A stretch of DNA of 64,000 bases, from positions 3,038,001-3,102,000 of the forward strand of contig NZ_CP042301.2 of assembly GCF_007922615.2 (NCBI RefSeq), written 5' to 3'. This DNA is from Nitratireductor mangrovi. Lineage in GTDB: Bacteria; Pseudomonadota; Alphaproteobacteria; Rhizobiales; Rhizobiaceae. Below the pieces are notes generated by a model that was not told where the DNA came from, did not search any database, and saw only the letters and a list, made by a program, of their open reading frames with translations. Made by a program: the position numbers and the translations under genes. Below, piece after piece: positions 9,776 to 19,081 of this stretch (positions are counted from its first letter, which is position 1; each line of letters starts with the position of its first letter).

Positions 9776-10872
9776 CGCATGCGCTCCGTCTTCAGATAGC
9801 TCTTCTGGCGGCGGAACATGTCGCGCCTATAGAACGGGAAGAGCTGGAAATAGGTGCGTATCTTGATCCAGCGGCCATAGATGCCCATCGGCTCGAACAG
9901 GATGAAGCCGATCAGGATGGCGCCGAAGATCGCCGATTCCAGCCCAGGGATCGCCACCGTTCCACCACCGAAGATGCCGCTCACCCAGTCACGCGAGATG
10001 GCGATCGCCTGTGGCAGCAGGGCAACCACGATCGCCCCGAAGAAGGCGCCATGGATCGAACCGAGGCCGCCGATCACGATCATCAGCAGGAGTTGGATCG
10101 AGATGATGATGTTGAAGGTCTCGTTGTTGAAGATGCCGGCGAAGTGCCCCATCAGCGCGCCGGCAAGCCCGGTGATCGCTGTCGAAATGCCGAACGACGT
10201 TGCCTTGGTGCGCGCCACGTTGACGCCCATCGCCTGCGCCGAGACCTCCGAGTCGCGCACCGCCGCGAAGGATCGCCCGAGCGGAGAACGCAGAAGGTTG
10301 CGATAGGCGAGAACAACCACCACGGTCACGAAAAGCACCAGCCAATAGAACCGGTCCGGATTGGCGTACCGGTCGAACTTCAGACCGAAAACCTCGATCG
10401 TCGGCGCGAACAGCCCAACGACACCGTTGGTCAGCGGCTCGGCGATGACGATAAGGTCGTCGGCAAGGATCGAGATCGCCAGCGTCCCGATCGCGAGATA
10501 GATGCCGTGCAGCTTGGTTGTCGGGATCGCGAGCAACACCCCGGCCAGTCCGGCGATCACTCCGGCGAGCGGAAAGGACAGGATGAAGGGCAGCCCAAGC
10601 CGTTCCTGAAGGAGCACGTTGGCATAACAGCCCACTGCCAGGAACGCGGCATGGCCGAGGCTCGCTTGCCCCGTCTGGCCGACCAGCACCATCAGCCCCA
10701 TTCCCGCGATCGCCCAGATCAGCATGTTGGTCATTTCGCCGATCGCAAACGTCCCGAGGATGAACGGCAGGATCAGCGCGAACACCAGCAGTGCCATGTA
10801 CCAGAAGGCCTGCATGCCGTGCTGGAAGTAGTTGATATCGGCGTCGTAGGAGGTCTTGAAGACGGTTCTCAT
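9772..10872 (-). CDS. livM: Branched-chain amino acid-type ABC permease, LivM
   Basis: The 366-aa inner-membrane protein has about nine to ten hydrophobic segments and the LivM hallmarks GLMVLVGQTGQASLGHAAF near residue 60 and RDSEVSAQAMGVN (cytoplasmic EAA-like loop contacting the ATPase) near 215. The C-terminus is a basic cytoplasmic tail. It lies 4 bp after LivH, with which it forms the transmembrane pore. Confidence 0.92.
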   Translation of the reverse strand: MRTVFKTSYDADINYFQHGMQAFWYMALLVFALILPFILGTFAIGEMTNMLIWAIAGMGLMVLVGQTGQASLGHAAFLAVGCYANVLLQERLGLPFILSFPLAGVIAGLAGVLLAIPTTKLHGIYLAIGTLAISILADDLIVIAEPLTNGVVGLFAPTIEVFGLKFDRYANPDRFYWLVLFVTVVVVLAYRNLLRSPLGRSFAAVRDSEVSAQAMGVNVARTKATSFGISTAITGLAGALMGHFAGIFNNETFNIIISIQLLLMIVIGGLGSIHGAFFGAIVVALLPQAIAISRDWVSGIFGGGTVAIPGLESAIFGAILIGFILFEPMGIYGRWIKIRTYFQLFPFYRRDMFRRQKSYLKTERMR

Positions 10873-10876
10873 GGCC

Positions 10877-11752
10877 TCAGACCTTCTTGCGGTGGACTTG
10901 CGCCAGGATACCGTGCGGCCTGAACACCAGGATCAGGAACAGGAGCAGGTATGGCATGATCTGCGAATAGCCGGCGGCGATGTAGTAAGACGCGAAGGGC
11001 TCGATCAGGCCGACGATGACGCCGCCGAGCAAGGCGCCCGGCAGGCTGCCGAAGCCCCCGATGACGGCCGCCGCAAAAGCCTTGATTCCAAGAAGTCCGA
11101 TGGACGGGTCGATCGACCCCTTGGATGCAAAAAGCACGCCGGCGATCGCGGCCACCGCGCCGGCAAGCGCCCAGATCAGCGAGTGGACCCGCTTGACAGG
11201 GATACCCATGTAGTAGGCCGCCAGCTGGTTCTGCGACGCCGCTTGCATGGCGACACCGAGCTTGGTGCGGTTGAAGTAAAAATAGAGCACCACCGTCAGG
11301 ATCACGGTGACGAAGATGATCGTCACCTCGTCCAGCCCCAGCACCAGGCCGCCGAAGCGCACCTCCTTGCCGGCCATCGGTGATTCCAGCGCGATCGGCT
11401 GATGGCCCCAGATCAGCCCGGCGGCGAAGCGCAGGACGAAACCTAGCGCGATCGTCAGAATGACGACGGCGACCTGGCTTTGGCCGAACATGCGCCTGAG
11501 CACGATCATGTCGAGCAGGTAACCGAAAATGCCCATCATGACGACGGCGATCGGAACGGAAACCCAGAACGGCAGCCCCCAGAACTGCTCGTTGGTCAAT
11601 CCGAGCGTGATGAAGGCACCCAGCATCATGAAATCGCCCTGGGCGAAATTCACGGCTTCCGTGGCCTTGTAGATGAGCACGAAGCCGAGCGCGATCAAGC
11701 CGTAGACGCAGCCATTCGCAAGGCCGCTCACGAAGAGCTGCAAGACGTCCAA
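10877..11752 (-). CDS. livH: Branched-chain amino acid-type ABC permease, LivH
   Basis: At 291 aa this is a standard LivH permease. The family start region (FVSGLANGCVYGLIALGFVLIYKATEAVNFAQGDF) is plainly visible, and the conserved cytoplasmic loop (KVHSLIWALAGAVAAIAG version) follows near residue 180. It is the first gene of the transporter block. The upstream gap of 94 bp to the oxidoreductase stop is the widest in the leftward series, so an internal promoter is possible there. Confidence 0.92.
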   Translation of the reverse strand: MDVLQLFVSGLANGCVYGLIALGFVLIYKATEAVNFAQGDFMMLGAFITLGLTNEQFWGLPFWVSVPIAVVMMGIFGYLLDMIVLRRMFGQSQVAVVILTIALGFVLRFAAGLIWGHQPIALESPMAGKEVRFGGLVLGLDEVTIIFVTVILTVVLYFYFNRTKLGVAMQAASQNQLAAYYMGIPVKRVHSLIWALAGAVAAIAGVLFASKGSIDPSIGLLGIKAFAAAVIGGFGSLPGALLGGVIVGLIEPFASYYIAAGYSQIMPYLLLFLILVFRPHGILAQVHRKKV

Positions 11753-11846
11753 GAAAGTCTCCTCCCTGTTCCGCGACTTGGCCGCGATTTTTCTTTAAAC
11801 GTAACAGCGGCTTACCCTTCCCGGCAAGCGGCGCCGCACGACCTCC

Positions 11847-12887
11847 CTAAGGCGTGATGAACACCTTTCCGTTCGGCTTCGCCAGTTCGCCCGGCACCTT
11901 CGCGACCGCCTCTTCAAGCGGCACTACAGCGGTCACGTCGGTTGACCAGCGTCCGTCGATGAAGCGCTTCTGCGCTTCCTTCACGACCTCCACCCTCCTT
12001 TCGGGCGGCGACGCGCGGAGCCATTCCGTCAGCCAGAAACCTTCGACACGCTTGTGCATGAAGATCATCTGCCCCGGTTCCGGGATCGGCGTCGTCTCCG
12101 GATCGAGCCGCCCATAAATGATCCAGCGTGCCCGCTTCGGCATCGCCGCAAAAATCTGTCCGGCGAGCGGCCCGGTCACCGCATCGAGGAAGATGCGCGG
12201 CTGCTCCGCCTTCATGACCTTCGCCAACTTGTCCGCGAAATCCGGCGCCGTCGTATTCAGTACATGCGCCGCGCCCGCCGCCTCCAGCAAGGGAATCTGG
12301 TCGTCGCGCCGCACGATGGCGATCGGCCGGTAGCCTTCCTCGCGCGCCGCGCCCATCAGAAGCTTGCAGAGCTGGCTCGCCGCAGCCGTCAGCACGAAGG
12401 CCTTTTCGCCCTCCTCCTTGACGATGCCGAACATGGCCAGAGCCGTCAGCGGATTGACGATCATGGCCGCGCCATCCGTATCCTTCACGCCGTCCATCAG
12501 CGGGATGCAGGCGGCCGCCTCGGCGATCGCGTATTCGGCCCAGGAGCCCCAGTTGGAGCGCCCGGTCGGGAAAGCAATGCGCTGACCGACAAGGCGTTGC
12601 GCGGCCGGCTCGGCGCCGGCTGCCACGACCGTGCCGACACCCTCGAAGCCGGCGGGCTGCCCTTTTTGGCGCGGCTGGCCGTAGAGGCCCTTCACGAACA
12701 TGACGTCGGACGGGTTGATCGCCGCCACCGACACCTTGACCAGTACCTGGCTAGGTCCCGGCTCAGGCACCTCGATGTCTCCAAGCGTCACGTAGGAGCC
12801 CATGTCCTCCAGCAACGCGCCGGACGACTTGGACGAATAACCGTCATCGTTGAGCAGAAGCGCCCTCATGCGCGGCGGCAGTGTCAT
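11847..12887 (-). CDS. Zinc-binding-dehydrogenase-like / quinone oxidoreductase family protein (MDR)
   Basis: This 346-aa medium-chain dehydrogenase/reductase has the GroES-like N-terminal half (VAAINPSDVMFVKGLYG, then GFEGVGTVV) and a Rossmann-like C-terminal half. The usual AxGxxG cofactor loop is replaced by LTAAASQLCKLL, so cofactor binding may be unusual. The catalytic zinc cysteine/histidine set of alcohol dehydrogenases is absent, as expected for quinone-oxidoreductase-type members. It begins in an ATGA overlap with the stop of the next MDR gene. A role in reducing an enone or enoyl intermediate of the acyl pathway is inferred. Confidence 0.8.
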   Translation of the reverse strand: MTLPPRMRALLLNDDGYSSKSSGALLEDMGSYVTLGDIEVPEPGPSQVLVKVSVAAINPSDVMFVKGLYGQPRQKGQPAGFEGVGTVVAAGAEPAAQRLVGQRIAFPTGRSNWGSWAEYAIAEAAACIPLMDGVKDTDGAAMIVNPLTALAMFGIVKEEGEKAFVLTAAASQLCKLLMGAAREEGYRPIAIVRRDDQIPLLEAAGAAHVLNTTAPDFADKLAKVMKAEQPRIFLDAVTGPLAGQIFAAMPKRARWIIYGRLDPETTPIPEPGQMIFMHKRVEGFWLTEWLRASPPERRVEVVKEAQKRFIDGRWSTDVTAVVPLEEAVAKVPGELAKPNGKVFITP

Positions 12888-13864
12888 CGTGCTCCCTCAG
12901 GCTTCAGGATGACCTTGCCGGCCGCTCCCCTGTTCATGATGCGCGCCAGCACTTGTGGCGCTTCCGCAAGCTGATACTCGCCCTCGATCACCGGTCTCAC
13001 CTTCCCGGCCAGATACCAGCCGACCAGTTCCTTCATGTTGTCCGCATAGACCTGCGGCTCCTTCTGCGTGAAAGCGCCCCAAAACACACCGACGAGGCTG
13101 AAGCCCTTGACCAGCGCCAGATTGACCGGGAACTTCGGGATTGCCCCCGATGCGAAGCCGATGACCAGCAGGCGCCCGCCCCAGCCCATGCCGCGAGCGA
13201 GAGCGTCGAAAGCCTCTCCACCGACCGGGTCATAGCCGACATCGACACCCTTGCCGCCGGTCACCTCTTTCAAAGCGTCCTTGAGGTTGTCGTAGCCGAG
13301 TACCGTATCCGCACCGGCATCGCGCGCTATGGCGCGCTTTTCCTCGGTGGAGGCGACGGCGATGACGTTGGCGCCCATCGCCTTGCCGATCTGCACTGCT
13401 GCGAGTCCGGTCACCCCGGCCGCGCCCAGCACGCAGAGCGTCTCGCCCTTCTTGAGCTGACCGCGTTGCTTCAGCGCATGGTGCGACGTTCCGAAGCCGC
13501 ACAGGAGCGCGCAGGCGTCCGCTTCGCTCATGCCTTCGGGCAGCGGCATCACCCGCGTCTCGTCGACGCCGACCCGCTCGGCATAGGCACCAAGTGACGA
13601 CACCGAGGCGACGCGGTCGCCCACCTTGACCGAGTGCACCTTGTCGCCGACCGCGGTCACCCTTCCGGCCACTTCCATGCCCGGAACGAACGGCACCGGC
13701 GGTTTCATCTGGTAGAGCCCCTGCACGAGCAATCCGTCGGGATAGTTGACGCCGATGGCGTCGGCCTCGATCACGACGGTGCGCTCGCCCACTTCCGGCT
13801 CCGGCCAGTCGGCATATTCGAGCTGCTCAATCGGTGCGAAGTCGCGGGCGACGATAGCCTTCAT
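12884..13864 (-). CDS. NADPH:quinone oxidoreductase family protein (MDR)
   Basis: The 326-aa protein has the MDR fold: VIEADAIGVNYPDGLLVQGLYQ, GMEVAGRVTAVGD, then a normal nucleotide-binding loop CVLGAAGVTGLAAVQIGKAMGA near residue 145 and the quinone-reductase tail (LMNRGAAGKVILKP type). It resembles the NADPH:quinone oxidoreductases often found beside acyl-CoA dehydrogenase genes in alphaproteobacteria. It is separated by only a few bases from the acyl-CoA dehydrogenase and overlaps the following MDR gene by 4 bp, so it is firmly in the operon. Confidence 0.88.
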   Translation of the reverse strand: MKAIVARDFAPIEQLEYADWPEPEVGERTVVIEADAIGVNYPDGLLVQGLYQMKPPVPFVPGMEVAGRVTAVGDKVHSVKVGDRVASVSSLGAYAERVGVDETRVMPLPEGMSEADACALLCGFGTSHHALKQRGQLKKGETLCVLGAAGVTGLAAVQIGKAMGANVIAVASTEEKRAIARDAGADTVLGYDNLKDALKEVTGGKGVDVGYDPVGGEAFDALARGMGWGGRLLVIGFASGAIPKFPVNLALVKGFSLVGVFWGAFTQKEPQVYADNMKELVGWYLAGKVRPVIEGEYQLAEAPQVLARIMNRGAAGKVILKPEGAR

Positions 13865-13871
13865 TTTCGAC

Positions 13872-15110
13872 CTACACCTTTTCCTGCGTGTACTTTTTCA
13901 GTTCCACGCGGGCGACCTGCCGGCGATGCACCGCGTCGGGGCCGTCGGCGAGCCGCAGCGTCCTGAGATGGGTCCACGACCGCGCCAGCCGCGTATCCTG
14001 GCTGATCCCCTGCCCGCCGAACATCTGGATTGCCTCGTCAGTGACCTTCAGCGCCACGCGGGGTGCCACCACCTTGATCTGACTGATCCAGGGGGCGGCC
14101 GCACGCGGATCGCCCTGGTCCATCATCCATGCCGCCTTGAGGCACAACAGCCGCGCCATCTCGATCTCCATGCGGCATTCCGCGATGATATCGTAATTGG
14201 CGCCCAGTTGCGCGAGCGGTTTGCCGAACGCCTCGCGCCGCATGGCGCGCTTGCACATCTGTTCCAGCGCCATTTCGGCCTGGCCGATCGCGCGCATGCA
14301 ATGATGGATGCGGCCGGGTCCGAGCCGTCCTTGCGCAATCTCGAAACCCCTGCCCTCGCCGAGGATCAAATTGTCGGCCGGCACGCGCACATCCTCGAAC
14401 TTCAGGTGCAGGTGGCCATGCGGGGCATCGTCGTCGCCGTAGACCTTCATGGCCCTGAGCTTGGTGATGCCGGGCGTATCGGCAGGAACGAAAATCATCG
14501 AATGCTGCTGGTGCTTGGGCGCATCCGAAGACGTCTTCACCATCACGATGTATATCTTGCAGCGCGGATCGCCGGCCCCCGACGACCACCATTTTTCGCC
14601 GTTGAGGACATAGTCGTCACCGTCACGCACGCACGACATGGAAATGTTGGTCGCGTCCGAGGAGGCGACGTCAGGTTCGGTCATGAGATAGGCGGAACGG
14701 ATCTTGCCTTCGAGCAGCGGCGCCAGCCATTCCTTCTTGTGCGTTTCCGTGCCGTAGCGTTCGATAACCTCCATATTGCCGGTGTCAGGCGCCGAGCAGT
14801 TGAAGGTCTCCGCGCCCAGATGCGCCTTGCCCATTTCTTCGGCGAGGTAGGCATACTCGACCGTTGAAAGGCCGTAGCCGCGCTCGGAATCGGTCAGCCA
14901 GAAATTCCACAGGCCGCGTTCCCTGGCCTTGGCCTTCAACCCTTCGAGGATCTCGGTCTGCCGCGCCGTGTAGCTCCAGCGGTCGCCATTCTTGCCGACC
15001 TCGGCGTGAAACTCCTCATCGAGCGGCATGATCTCCTCGCGCACCATGCGCGATACCTTTTCGTGGATCGGCTTCAGCCGCTCGGTCATGCCGAGATCCA
15101 TGTTGGTCAT
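13872..15110 (-). CDS. Acyl-CoA dehydrogenase family protein
   Basis: The flavoenzyme (412 aa from the chosen start) oxidises an acyl-CoA at the alpha-beta position and passes electrons to ETF. It shows the N-terminal helical domain, the middle beta domain with MTEPDVASSDATNI, and the C-terminal helical domain with GGQGISQDTRLARSWTHLRTLRLADGP. The pattern resembles the ACAD10/11-like subfamily, which often occurs with an APH-like kinase, as on the opposite arm here. An upstream in-frame TTG (15134) exists, but the ATG at 15110 overlaps the tetR stop as ATGA and is preferred. Confidence 0.9.
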   Translation of the reverse strand: MTNMDLGMTERLKPIHEKVSRMVREEIMPLDEEFHAEVGKNGDRWSYTARQTEILEGLKAKARERGLWNFWLTDSERGYGLSTVEYAYLAEEMGKAHLGAETFNCSAPDTGNMEVIERYGTETHKKEWLAPLLEGKIRSAYLMTEPDVASSDATNISMSCVRDGDDYVLNGEKWWSSGAGDPRCKIYIVMVKTSSDAPKHQQHSMIFVPADTPGITKLRAMKVYGDDDAPHGHLHLKFEDVRVPADNLILGEGRGFEIAQGRLGPGRIHHCMRAIGQAEMALEQMCKRAMRREAFGKPLAQLGANYDIIAECRMEIEMARLLCLKAAWMMDQGDPRAAAPWISQIKVVAPRVALKVTDEAIQMFGGQGISQDTRLARSWTHLRTLRLADGPDAVHRRQVARVELKKYTQEKV

Positions 15111-15760
15111 CTGGACTTTTCCCGTTTTCCGCAAAGGCCACCCAGGGCGTAATCGACGACCTGGCTGGCGATGTTCTCGATGTCGGCCCGGGTCTCTCCG
15201 ACCCGCGGCGTGTACCAGAAGATCGGCGAGTTGAGCGTCATGAACATCAGCTGGTTGGTGATGCTCATGTCGCCGAACTCGAACACGCCTTCCTCGCGCC
15301 CCTGCAGGAGGGTGGCGCGGAAGAGATTGCCGTAGTTGCTGCGATAGTCGATCAGTTCTCTCAGCGCATCACGCTGTTCCGGCGTTGTGGCGCCGCGCAG
15401 ATGCATCTCCACGCCGATCCATACCACGCGCTGGAACGGCTTGGTCACCATCATCTGCAGAACATGCGTCATGGCCATCTTGCGCCAGCGCGGCAATGCC
15501 GGTCCGGGCACATCGGCCAGCGGCTCGACGGCCTGGTAGTTCATGTCCATGCCAGCCCGGAACACTTCGGCAAAGAGGTCTGCCTTCGAAGGAAAGTGGT
15601 GGTAGATCCTGCCCTTCGTCGCGCCGAGGCTGCGTGCCACATCGTCGATTGAGGTGCCCGCATAACCACGCTCCATGAAGCACTTTGCCGCCGCCCGCAG
15701 AATGTCCGCGCGCGAACTGTCGGCAACCTGCTCCCTGACGCCAAGCGACATCGCCGGCAC
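15107..15760 (-). CDS. TetR/AcrR-family transcriptional regulator
   Basis: This 217-aa repressor-type protein has a typical TetR helix-turn-helix (GYAGTSIDDVARSLGATKGRIYHHFPSKADLF, about residues 33-65) and a helical ligand-binding domain. It is the first leftward gene and is coupled by ATGA to the acyl-CoA dehydrogenase. It is transcribed divergently from an SDR-MaoC-kinase-SDR operon, and a perfect palindrome lies between the two. By analogy with FadR/PsrA-type TetR proteins it probably senses an acyl-CoA and represses both arms and itself (inference). Confidence 0.9.
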   Translation of the reverse strand: MPAMSLGVREQVADSSRADILRAAAKCFMERGYAGTSIDDVARSLGATKGRIYHHFPSKADLFAEVFRAGMDMNYQAVEPLADVPGPALPRWRKMAMTHVLQMMVTKPFQRVVWIGVEMHLRGATTPEQRDALRELIDYRSNYGNLFRATLLQGREEGVFEFGDMSITNQLMFMTLNSPIFWYTPRVGETRADIENIASQVVDYALGGLCGKREKSR

Positions 15761-15831
15761 ATCCTCCCTGTCACCGCCCTTGATTGTTTCGGCTTGTCGC
15801 CATTGGGCTCTTTACTGACGGCCTCATCATG

Positions 15832-15851
15832 AACATACTACCGAGTATGTT
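15832..15851. promoter_or_regulatory. Palindromic operator candidate for the TetR regulator
   Basis: AACATACT-ACCG-AGTATGTT is a perfect inverted repeat with 8-bp arms and a 4-bp spacer in the 133-bp divergent region between tetR and the SDR gene. A weak rightward promoter (TTTACT at 15811, CATACT at 15834) would overlap it, so binding could block transcription. Its size and position fit a TetR dimer site. The assignment to this regulator is inference. Confidence 0.65.
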
Positions 15852-15893
15852 GTCAATGCGGACTCGCACAAGAAGCCGCGATCGGGAGGAACC

Positions 15894-16715
15894 ATGGCAT
15901 ATCTCGACAATCTGTTTTCCGTGGCCGGCAAGAAGGCGTTGGTCACGGGTGCCGCGAGTGGCATCGGTCGCATGGCTGCGACCGCGCTCGTTCAGGCTGG
16001 CGCCGAGGTCTTCATCGCCTCGCGCCGGGGCGAGGAGTGCGCCAAGGTCGCGGACGAGATCAACGCGCTCGGCGGTTCGGGCCGAGCCGAGGGCTTTGCC
16101 GGCGATGTCGGCAGCGAGGAGGGTGTCGCGGCCCTCGTGGAGGAAGTAAAGCGCCGCACGGATCGCCTCCACGTCCTCATCAACAATGCCGGGCTGACCT
16201 GGGGCGAGCCGCTCGAAACATTCCCTTATCGCGCGTGGGCGCGGGTGCTGAACGTCAACGTGACCGGCCTCTTCCATCTCACCCGCGAATTGCTGCCCTT
16301 GCTCGATGCAGCATCCCACGACGCCGATCCCGCGCGCGTCATCAATCTCGGGTCGGTCATGGGGACCCAGCCGATGGCCGACGGCGCCTATTCCTACACG
16401 GCCTCCAAGGCGGCGGTGCACCACCTTACGAAAACGCTCGCCAACGAACTCGCCGGCCGCCACATCACCGTCAACGCTTTCGCGCCCGGCCCCTTCCAGA
16501 GCCGCATGACCGCATTTGCCACCGGTACCGATGAAAAGGCCGACAAGGTCGGCGCGCGCGTCCCGCTCGGACGCATCGGCAACCCGGATGACATTGCCGG
16601 CGCAACACTTTATCTCTGCGGCAAGGCAGGCAGCTACGTGACCGGAGCCATCCTGCCGATTGACGGCGGTCAGTCCGTTCAGCACGGCATGTCGCTGTTC
16701 AAGGGCCTCGATTGA
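15894..16715 (+). CDS. SDR-family NAD(P)-dependent oxidoreductase
   Basis: The 273-aa enzyme has the classical SDR features: cofactor loop TGAASGIGRMA near residue 20, NNAG near 99, catalytic Tyr and Lys in YSYTASKAAVHHL near 165, and the C-terminal GxVxxVDGG-like ILPIDGGQ. A strong GGGAGGAACC ribosome site precedes the ATG. As the first gene of the rightward arm it probably dehydrogenates a 3-hydroxyacyl-CoA or a related alcohol in the pathway. The exact substrate is unknown. Confidence 0.9.
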   Translation: MAYLDNLFSVAGKKALVTGAASGIGRMAATALVQAGAEVFIASRRGEECAKVADEINALGGSGRAEGFAGDVGSEEGVAALVEEVKRRTDRLHVLINNAGLTWGEPLETFPYRAWARVLNVNVTGLFHLTRELLPLLDAASHDADPARVINLGSVMGTQPMADGAYSYTASKAAVHHLTKTLANELAGRHITVNAFAPGPFQSRMTAFATGTDEKADKVGARVPLGRIGNPDDIAGATLYLCGKAGSYVTGAILPIDGGQSVQHGMSLFKGLD

Positions 16716-16726
16716 CCGCGGGAAAC

Positions 16727-17218
16727 ATGCCGAAAGCCAGACTGGAACCTGTACACCCTGACAATGTCTCCGCTGCGGTTGGCACCGAAATCGGCGTTTC
16801 GCCATGGCGCGAGGTAACGCAACGGATGATCGATCAGTTCGCCGATGCGACCGACGATCATCAGTTCATCCACGTCGATCCGGCACGGGCGGCGCGCGAG
16901 ACGCCGTTCGGTGGCACCATCGCGCACGGCTTTTTGTCCCTCTCGCTGCTGTCCACCTTTGCCTTCGAGGCCGTTCCGCCATTGGCGGGCGCGGTGATCG
17001 ACATCAATTACGGCTTCGACCAGGTGCGCTTCAAGGCGCCGGTCAAGACCGGGTCGAGGGTGCGGGCCCGCTTTTTCCTCGCAAATGCAAACATCCGCCC
17101 GTCCGGATGGGTCGAGATCGCCTATGACGTGACGATCGAGATCGAGAACGGGAAGAAGCCGGCGCTCACCGCGCGCTGGCTCACCCTCAGTCAGATCCAG
17201 CGCGCGGAGCAGGCGTGA
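16727..17218 (+). CDS. MaoC-family dehydratase (enoyl-CoA hydratase, hot-dog fold)
   Basis: The 163-aa protein has the R-hydratase signature: [17 protein letters not shown] with the catalytic Asp/His pair, followed by [15 protein letters not shown]. MaoC hydratases add water to enoyl-CoA. I chose the ATG at 16727; a TTG at 16712 overlapping the SDR stop is the alternative and would add five residues. It lies between an SDR and a kinase in a run of overlapping genes, which fits a hydration step after the acyl-CoA dehydrogenase reaction. Confidence 0.88.
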   Translation: MPKARLEPVHPDNVSAAVGTEIGVSPWREVTQRMIDQFADATDDHQFIHVDPARAARETPFGGTIAHGFLSLSLLSTFAFEAVPPLAGAVIDINYGFDQVRFKAPVKTGSRVRARFFLANANIRPSGWVEIAYDVTIEIENGKKPALTARWLTLSQIQRAEQA

Positions 17219-18252
17219 TGAGCGATCCCAACATCCTCGATGCCGCGGCGCTCGCGCCCTACCTCGAGAAGCATGTAGCCGGCTTTGTCGGCCTCGAGGC
17301 GATCGAGAAGTTCAAGACCGGCCAGTCCAACCCGACATATATGCTCAAGGCGAAAAGCGGGCGCTACGTCCTGCGTGCCAAACCTCCTGGCACGCTGCTC
17401 AAATCCGCCCACCAGGTCGACCGCGAGTATCGCGTTATCGGCGCCTTGTCGAAAACCGGCTTCCCTGTCCCGAAGGTGCTGCACCTGTCGGACGAGGATT
17501 CGCCGATTGGGCGCATGTTTTACGTGATGGCCTTTGTCGACGGCCGCATCTTCTGGGATCCCTCGCTGCCCGAGGCGAAGGGCAACGACGAGCGCGCCGC
17601 CATTTACGATTCCATGAATGCGACACTGGCCGCACTGCATACGGTCGACATCGAAAAGGCCGGCCTTGCGGACTACGGCAAACCCGGCAGCTATTTCGAG
17701 CGCCAATACGGGCGCTGGAGCAGCCAGTACCGAGCATCGGAGACCGACAAGGTCGATGACATGGAGCGCCTCATCGAATGGCTCGCCGTCTCGCAGCCGG
17801 CTGATGACGGCCAGGTCTCGCTGGTCCATGGCGACTATCGCCTCGACAACATGATCTTCGCGCCCGACCGGCCCGAGGTCGTCGCCGTCCTCGACTGGGA
17901 GTTGTCGACCCTCGGCCACCCGCTTGCCGACCTCGCCTACCAGTGCATGCAATGGCGCCTGCCGCACAGCTCCGGCTTCCGTGGCCTGGGCGGGGTCGAC
18001 CGCGCCGCCCTCGGCATTCCGACCGAAGACGAATATGTGCGCAGCTATTGCGAGCGGCGCGGGCTCAACGGCATCGACCATTGGACCTACTATCTCGGCT
18101 TCTCCTTCTTCCGCCTCGCGGCGATCTGCCAGGGTGTCTACAAGCGCGCTCTCGACGGCAACGCGTCGAACCCGGAGAAGGCGCGCACTTATGGCGACGC
18201 GGTGAAGCTCTTGGCCGGACTGGCCATGCAACGTATCGAGGAGGGGAAATAG
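17218..18252 (+). CDS. APH-like phosphotransferase family protein (ACAD10/11 kinase-domain type)
   Basis: This 344-aa protein has a protein-kinase-like aminoglycoside-phosphotransferase fold: the Lys-bearing strand [10 protein letters not shown], the Brenner motif [12 protein letters not shown] near residue 205, and the metal-binding [16 protein letters not shown] near 225. Such kinases are fused or linked to ACAD10/11-type acyl-CoA dehydrogenases and phosphorylate 4-hydroxyacyl-CoAs during hydroxy-acid breakdown. An ACAD of that type is on the other arm here, so the same role is likely (inference). The start overlaps the MaoC stop (TGATG). Confidence 0.85.
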   Translation: MSDPNILDAAALAPYLEKHVAGFVGLEAIEKFKTGQSNPTYMLKAKSGRYVLRAKPPGTLLKSAHQVDREYRVIGALSKTGFPVPKVLHLSDEDSPIGRMFYVMAFVDGRIFWDPSLPEAKGNDERAAIYDSMNATLAALHTVDIEKAGLADYGKPGSYFERQYGRWSSQYRASETDKVDDMERLIEWLAVSQPADDGQVSLVHGDYRLDNMIFAPDRPEVVAVLDWELSTLGHPLADLAYQCMQWRLPHSSGFRGLGGVDRAALGIPTEDEYVRSYCERRGLNGIDHWTYYLGFSFFRLAAICQGVYKRALDGNASNPEKARTYGDAVKLLAGLAMQRIEEGK

Positions 18253-19029
18253 ATGGCGCGCTTTGCAGATCAGGTGGTGCTTGTCACCGGCGCCACCGGC
18301 GGTTTCGGCCGACGCACCGCCGAGCGTCTCGCCGAAGAGGGGGCGAAACTCGTGCTGTCCGACCTTGATGCCACGAGCCTCGAAACCCTTGCCTCCGAGC
18401 TGCCTTGCGAGACGGCCACTTTGGCCGGCAACATCGCCGACGAAGCGCTTTCCGAACAGCTCGTCGCACTGGCCGTCGAGCGGTTCGGGCGCCTCGACAT
18501 CGCGGTCAACAATGCCGGCATCGCCCAGAGCTTCGTCAAGCTGCCGAGTGTGCCAACCGACGAGGCGCGCCGCATCATAGAGATCGACCTTCTCGGCGTG
18601 TTCTTCGCCATGAAGCACCAGATCCCGCAGATGGAAAGGCAGCGCCGTGGCGGGGGAACCGCCGGCACCATCGTCAACATCGCGTCGGTCGCCGGCATCG
18701 GCGGCGCGCCGCGGCTGTCGGTCTACGCCGCCGCCAAGCACGGCGTGGTCGGGCTGACGCGTTCGGCGGCCGCCGAATATGCCGCCAAGGGTTTGCGCGT
18801 CAACGCCGTCTGCCCGTCCTATGCGCGCACCAACATGGTGCAGGAATTCGTCAAGATGACCGGGCTCGGCGAGGACGAGGCGATCAACGAGCTCACCCGT
18901 GGCGTGCCGATGAAGCGCGTCGCGGAAGTCGATGAGGTCGTCGAGGTCATCCTGTTTGCCGCCGACCCCAGGAATGGTTTCATGACCGGCCACACGCTCT
19001 CCGTCGACGGCGGCATTTCGGCACTCTGA
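18253..19029 (+). CDS. SDR-family NAD(P)-dependent oxidoreductase
   Basis: The 258-aa SDR carries TGATGGFGRRTAE, NNAGIAQSF, the catalytic YAAAKHGVVGL, and a C-terminal SVDGGISAL. The ATG follows the kinase stop with no spacing. It is the last gene of the rightward acyl arm. A hydroxyacyl-CoA or keto reductase/dehydrogenase role is likely but unspecified. Confidence 0.9.
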   Translation: MARFADQVVLVTGATGGFGRRTAERLAEEGAKLVLSDLDATSLETLASELPCETATLAGNIADEALSEQLVALAVERFGRLDIAVNNAGIAQSFVKLPSVPTDEARRIIEIDLLGVFFAMKHQIPQMERQRRGGGTAGTIVNIASVAGIGGAPRLSVYAAAKHGVVGLTRSAAAEYAAKGLRVNAVCPSYARTNMVQEFVKMTGLGEDEAINELTRGVPMKRVAEVDEVVEVILFAADPRNGFMTGHTLSVDGGISAL

Positions 19030-19081
19030 CAGGAGGCGGCCGCAGCCGTACAATCGGCGCGTGAAAAATCTCGACCGCCGC

